Below, piece after piece: positions 60,105 through 64,000 of a stretch of 64,000 nt of DNA. The DNA comes from Dama dama. Taxonomy: Eukaryota; Chordata; Mammalia; Artiodactyla; Cervidae. A program made the translations under genes and the position numbers. Below the pieces are notes generated by a model. It made no database searches. It was not told where the DNA came from and saw only the letters and a list, made by a program, of their open reading frames with translations. Position 1 is the first letter of the stretch. Each line of letters begins with the position of its first letter. Location of the stretch: positions 17,316,001-17,380,000 of the forward strand of contig NC_083681.1 in the NCBI RefSeq assembly GCF_033118175.1, in the 5' to 3' direction.

Positions 60105-60235
60105 TGGTGGTTCAGTCACCAAGTCATGTCCAACTCTTGCAATCCAATGGACTGTAGCCTGCCAGGCTCCTCTGTCCATGGGATTCTCCAGGCAAGAACA
60201 GTGGAGTGGGTTGCCAGTTCCTTTATCAGGGAGGT
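60105..60235 (-). repeat. Bov-tA SINE fragment
   Basis: Antisense distal half, from GTTCAGTCACCAAGTCATG to TTGCCAGTTCCTTTATCAGG. Confidence 0.8.
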
Positions 60236-61850
60236 GTACATATATACATATGAATTTGGGCCTTGTTTTATCTCAGGGAAAGCCATAGAACAGTCTTAAG
60301 ACTACATAGCTAAGAACTGGATCTAGAATCTCACCCCAGGTTGGGTCCCACAAAGGCACCACTGCCATGCTGTTAGGCCCAGATGCCAGTGTTCACACCA
60401 CTGGCTCCCCTGACGCTGGACACTGTGCCCTGGCCCTAGGACTGCTTTCTCTGTTGCTCCTGACAACTGGATAACACTAATACCTCTCCTGCCACCTGTG
60501 CCCAACGCATTCTGCACTGTCCCAACCTGTCTGTCACCAAGTCCCGAGCCAGAGAACTGGCATGTGGTCACCTGCCGGCGAGGGCTTCATGTCCTGCCCA
60601 TCTGCAAGAATGCTTGGGAAAGTGAGATTTCCTCTCTTATGCATATGCAAGGAAGTGGTCTCTGGGACAAATAAGGTAGAGGTTTACTATCTTATACTCA
60701 CTCTCAGTACTTACATGTATCTTATTGTAGGCTGATAACAAGCAGTTCACAAACCAGCACTGGCTTGCAGAACACGCAGAGTAGCTTTGCTTTAGGTAGA
60801 TTTGTATTTCAGTCCTTATATCCTGATGCAAGATAAATAGCAGAAATGAAAGGAAAAAAAAAAAAAGGTTAATTTGGGCTCCATTTCCAGTTACATGATA
60901 GGTTAGGTTTTAAAGCTGTCTCTTCCACTAAAAATGACTAGAAATAATAGATGAAATATAAAAACATCCAGAAGAATACAATCAAGAAAACAATCGAGAG
61001 AGTAATCGTTTAGACCAAAAATATCTGTGTGGTTATGGAAAGAGAGAAAAGTTGTTTTTATCCTTAGGGCATTAGCCAAATCTGAAAAAATCTTAGCTTT
61101 TGTTTTCTCAAGCTCATGAGCTATAACAGGCAGGAAATGATACCCAGAGCTCAACCACATGGGGAACATATGAGACGTCCTCTAGCGGAAAGTCTGGGGA
61201 TCCAAAACTCACATGCTCAGAGTAAGGATGAAACAAAACAAAATCTGCTGTATCCTCTAATTCAAGAGTATTCTAAGAAAATTTGCCTTTTGAGGCAGGA
61301 AAAAAAAAAAAAGAGCAAACAACTGTTTTTTTAAGATTTGCAACCATGGGTTAGCCCTCCTATGATTTGCAGTCCAAATCTGCTTTACTATTTGGGGCCA
61401 AAATAACCTCAAGCCCTGACTTTATGTTATAATGGCCCTGGATTTGATGGATGTGATGACCCCAAAAAAATGGAAGAAAGAAATAAAATTCTCTACAGAA
61501 ATCTATAGTTAACCTGAGTATCAAAGAATTTGCCAAATGATTGCACCAGGAAAAAGAGCAACTCATAGCAAGAAATGTATGGAGAACAAATGGGAAAAAA
61601 GACAGTGATTGAAAACCAGTATAATAAAATACAATCTATTTATATTTTAAGGCAGGAAAAGAAATTATCTAACATAAAATTCTTTTTATTTGCTTGTTTG
61701 GGCCTTCTCCCTCCCTAATATATACCATGCATCTCCATTACACATTAACCAGAGCCCCTCAAAGATGGGAGTGCCTGCTGATGCTAGCAATGTAACTTCT
61801 TAAAAGAATACAGTGATAAATGGTGTGGCCTTAAGCAGGCAACTCAGCCT
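60236..61850. other. Intergenic, unassigned
   Basis: The 60300-60640 part is relatively GC-rich and lacks recognisable repeats; neither strand gives a convincing exon. The rest is AT-rich with short A-runs (60852-60866, 61298-61311). Confidence 0.4.
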
Positions 61851-61852
61851 CT

Positions 61853-62940
61853 TCAGTTCAGTTCAGTCACTCAGTCGTGTCCGACTCTTTGCAACCCCAT
61901 GGACTGCAGCACGCCAGGCCTCCCTGTTCATCACCAACTCCCAGAGTCCACCCAAACCCATGTCCATCGAGTCGGTGATGCCATCCAGCCATCTCATCCT
62001 CTGTCGTCCTCTTCTCCTCCTGCCCCCAATCCCTCCCAGCATCAGGGTCTTTTCCAATGAGTCAAGTCTTCGCATGAGGTGGCCAAGGTGTTGGAGTTTC
62101 AGTTTCAGCATCAGTCCTTCCAATGAACACCCAGGACTGATCTCTTTTAGGATGGACTGGTTGGATCTCCTTGTGGTCCAAGGGACTTTCAAGAGTCTTC
62201 TCGAACACCACAGTTCAAAAGCATCAATTTTTCGGCACTCAGCTTTCTTCACCATCCAACTCTCACATCCATACATGACCACTGGAAAAGCCATAGCCTT
62301 GAGTAGATGGACCTTTGTTGGCAAAGTAATGTCTCTGCTTTTTAATATGCTGTCTAGGTTGGTCATAACTTTCCTTCCAAGGAGTAAGCATCTTTTAATT
62401 TCATGGCTGCAGTCACCATCTGCAGTGATTTTGGAGCCCAGAAAAATAAAGTCAGCCACTGTTTTCACTGTGCTCCATCTATTTCCCATGAAGTGATGGG
62501 ACCAGATGCCATGATCTTAGTTTTCTGAATGTTGAGCTTTAAGCCAACTTTTTCACTCTCTTCTTTCACTTTCATCAAGAGGCTTTTTAGTTCCTCTTCA
62601 CTTTCTGCCATAAGGGTGGTGTCATCTGCATGTCTGAGGTTATTGATATTTCTCCTGGCAACCTTGATTCCAGCTTGTGCTTCTTCCAGCCCTGCGTTTC
62701 TCATGATGTACTCTGCATATAAGTTAAATATGCAGGGTGACAATATACAGACTTGAAGTACTCCTTTTCCTATTTAGAACCAGTCTGTTGTTTCATGTCC
62801 AGTTCTAACTGTTGCTTCCTGACCTGCATACAGGTTTCTCAAGAGACAGGTTCAGATGGTCTGGTATTCCCATCTCTTTCAGAATTTTCAAGTTTATTGT
62901 GATCCACACAGTCAAAGGCTTTGGCATAGTCAATAAAGCA
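61853..62940 (-). mobile_element. BovB LINE, 3' half
   Basis: Antisense. The tail is at 61853 and the minus strand encodes, with one frame break near 62475, the reverse transcriptase (AGIKVARRNINNLRHADDTT; the usual Y-A-D-D is H-A-D-D here) and the C-terminal domain (TKVHLLKAMAFPVVMYGCES). It is 5'-truncated at a TA tract. Confidence 0.9.
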
Positions 62941-63005
62941 GAAATATATATATATATATATATATAGTATATATATATATATATATGTATAAAATATATA
63001 TACAG
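62941..63005. repeat. (TA)n microsatellite
   Basis: Nearly pure TA directly at the truncated 5' end of the BovB. Confidence 0.9.
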
Positions 63006-63040
63006 ATAGAGGATATAATGAGGATCATAAGACAACCCCA

Positions 63041-63385
63041 GGGCTTCCCTGGTCTTCTAGCAGTTAAGAATCCACTTGCCAGTGCAGGGAACACTTGTTT
63101 GATCCCTAGTCCAGAAAGATCACACATGCTGCGGAGCAACTAAGCCCGTGTGCCCCCACTACTGAGCCTGCACCCTAGAGCCCATGAGCAGCAACTACTG
63201 AAGCCTGCTCACGTAGAGCCCATGCTCCGCAACAGAGAAGCCCCCGAAATGAGAAGCCTGCACACCAAAAGGAAGAGTAGCCCCCGCTTGACAAAACAAA
63301 AGAAAGTCCTCAGGCAACCACTAAGACCCGGCCCAGCCAAAAATAAAATAAAATAAATAAATAAATCTTAAAAAAAACAACACAA
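63041..63385 (+). repeat. CHR-1-like SINE, long form
   Basis: Sense: GGGCTTCCCTGGTCTTCTAG, TTGATCCCTAGTCCAGAAAG, GCAACTAAGCCCGTGTGCCC, ending AATAAAATAAAATAAATAAA. Confidence 0.85.
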
Positions 63386-63429
63386 AGTAATATGAACTTG
63401 TAGTTTAAAAAAATGTGTAAACCCCCATG

Positions 63430-63592
63430 GGGTGACAGAGGATGAGATGGTGGGATGGCATCAATGACTCAATGAAAATGAGTTTGAGCAAACTCCTGGA
63501 GATAGTGAAGGACAGGGAAGCCTGGTGTGTTGCAGTTTATGGGGTTGCAAAGAGTCATACACAACTTAGCAACTGAACAACAACAACCCCCA
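63430..63592 (+). repeat. BovB 3' end fragment
   Basis: Sense, 5'-truncated: GGTGACAGAGGATGAGATGG to GCAACTGAACAACAACAAC. Confidence 0.8.
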
Positions 63593-64000
63593 GGGAGCGT
63601 TGTGGCTGTAAAATAGGATAATGTGTGTGGGAAATGTATGTGGACCAGCTTAGGTGGGCATACAGCAGGTGCAATAAAGTTCACCTTCTCTGTGCTCCCC
63701 TCCTCATTTAGGACCACGCTATATATATATTCTTCCTGTGAAAGGAATTTCTTTCTTACCCTATGATGTAGAACTAGCTTTCTCTTACTCTAGCCCCGGC
63801 AAAGATTAAAAAAAAAAAAAGCAGGATATCACTCTGAACAATGAGCCCCCCCCCCGCTCATGTATTATGGAAAGTTACTTTCTCTGTCTGGGTACCTATT
63901 TATTTTCTGTTCCCTTCATATCATTCCACCATGAAGAATGAAACTTTGTATGCTGGCTTCTTTAACCCCAGCAAGGAATCAGGTCCTAGTACTTGGCAGA
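63593..64000. other. Intergenic, nothing recognised
   Basis: Contains short A, C and TA runs (63720-63732, 63809-63821, 63847-63857) and no classed element. Confidence 0.45.

Noticed and set aside
22701..64000. FUT4, the expected upstream neighbour of PIWIL4
   Set aside because: No GC-rich single-exon fucosyltransferase frame is present on either strand; it probably lies beyond the right edge.
1..64000. CRISPR arrays, operons, phage or plasmid features
   Set aside because: The window is mammalian; the regular repeats are interspersed retroposons and microsatellites.

Overview
The window is mammalian nuclear DNA from a bovid ruminant. The evidence is dense bovid-type interspersed repeats: many copies of the tRNA-derived Bov-tA SINE, BovB (RTE-class) LINE pieces with ACTGAA-type tails, ruminant L1, CHR-type SINEs and a BTLTR1-like retroviral LTR. 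Nothing is prokaryotic: there are no operons, ribosome binding sites or CRISPR arrays, and nearly every long open frame is retrotransposon debris.

The one gene I can identify is PIWIL4 (HIWI2/MIWI2 family) on the minus strand. Its first seven coding exons run right to left: exon 1 at 22388-22474 (coding part), exon 2 at 20793-20871, exon 3 at 15558-15689, exon 4 at 10078-10292, exon 5 at 6719-6840, exon 6 at 3715-3795 and exon 7 at 117-314. All junctions are GT/AG and the reading frame is kept across every junction. They encode about the first 300 residues: an arginine-rich tail, the Argonaute N-terminal region and the approach to PAZ. The rest of PAZ, MID and PIWI lie beyond the left edge. 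A CpG-rich segment around exon 1 (about 22330-22700) is the presumed promoter.

Introns 1-6 (315-22387) hold many insertions. They include an L1 nested in an older L1 (4237-4854), an ERVK-like solo LTR with a 6-bp target duplication (10809-11983), and an L1 in intron 2 (17862-20700) with a 5' inversion and an apparent 3' transduction. PIWIL4 proteins guide piRNA-directed silencing of such elements in the male germ line, so the gene is itself a host for its targets.

From 22.7 to 64 kb I see no confident protein-coding gene. The block is dominated by ancient L1, BovB and SINE copies. Notable structures are a BovB inserted into another BovB with a 5' inversion (27912-30507), an L1/BovB mosaic inside an older L1 (34820-41845), an L1 5'-UTR-like array (about 47600-50880), and a second, smaller CpG-rich segment at 54020-54560 that could be the promoter of an unidentified transcript. 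FUT4, which I recall as the upstream neighbour of PIWIL4 in human, is not visible here.

Repeat family names were assigned by recognition, without a database, so subfamily names and most repeat edges are approximate.
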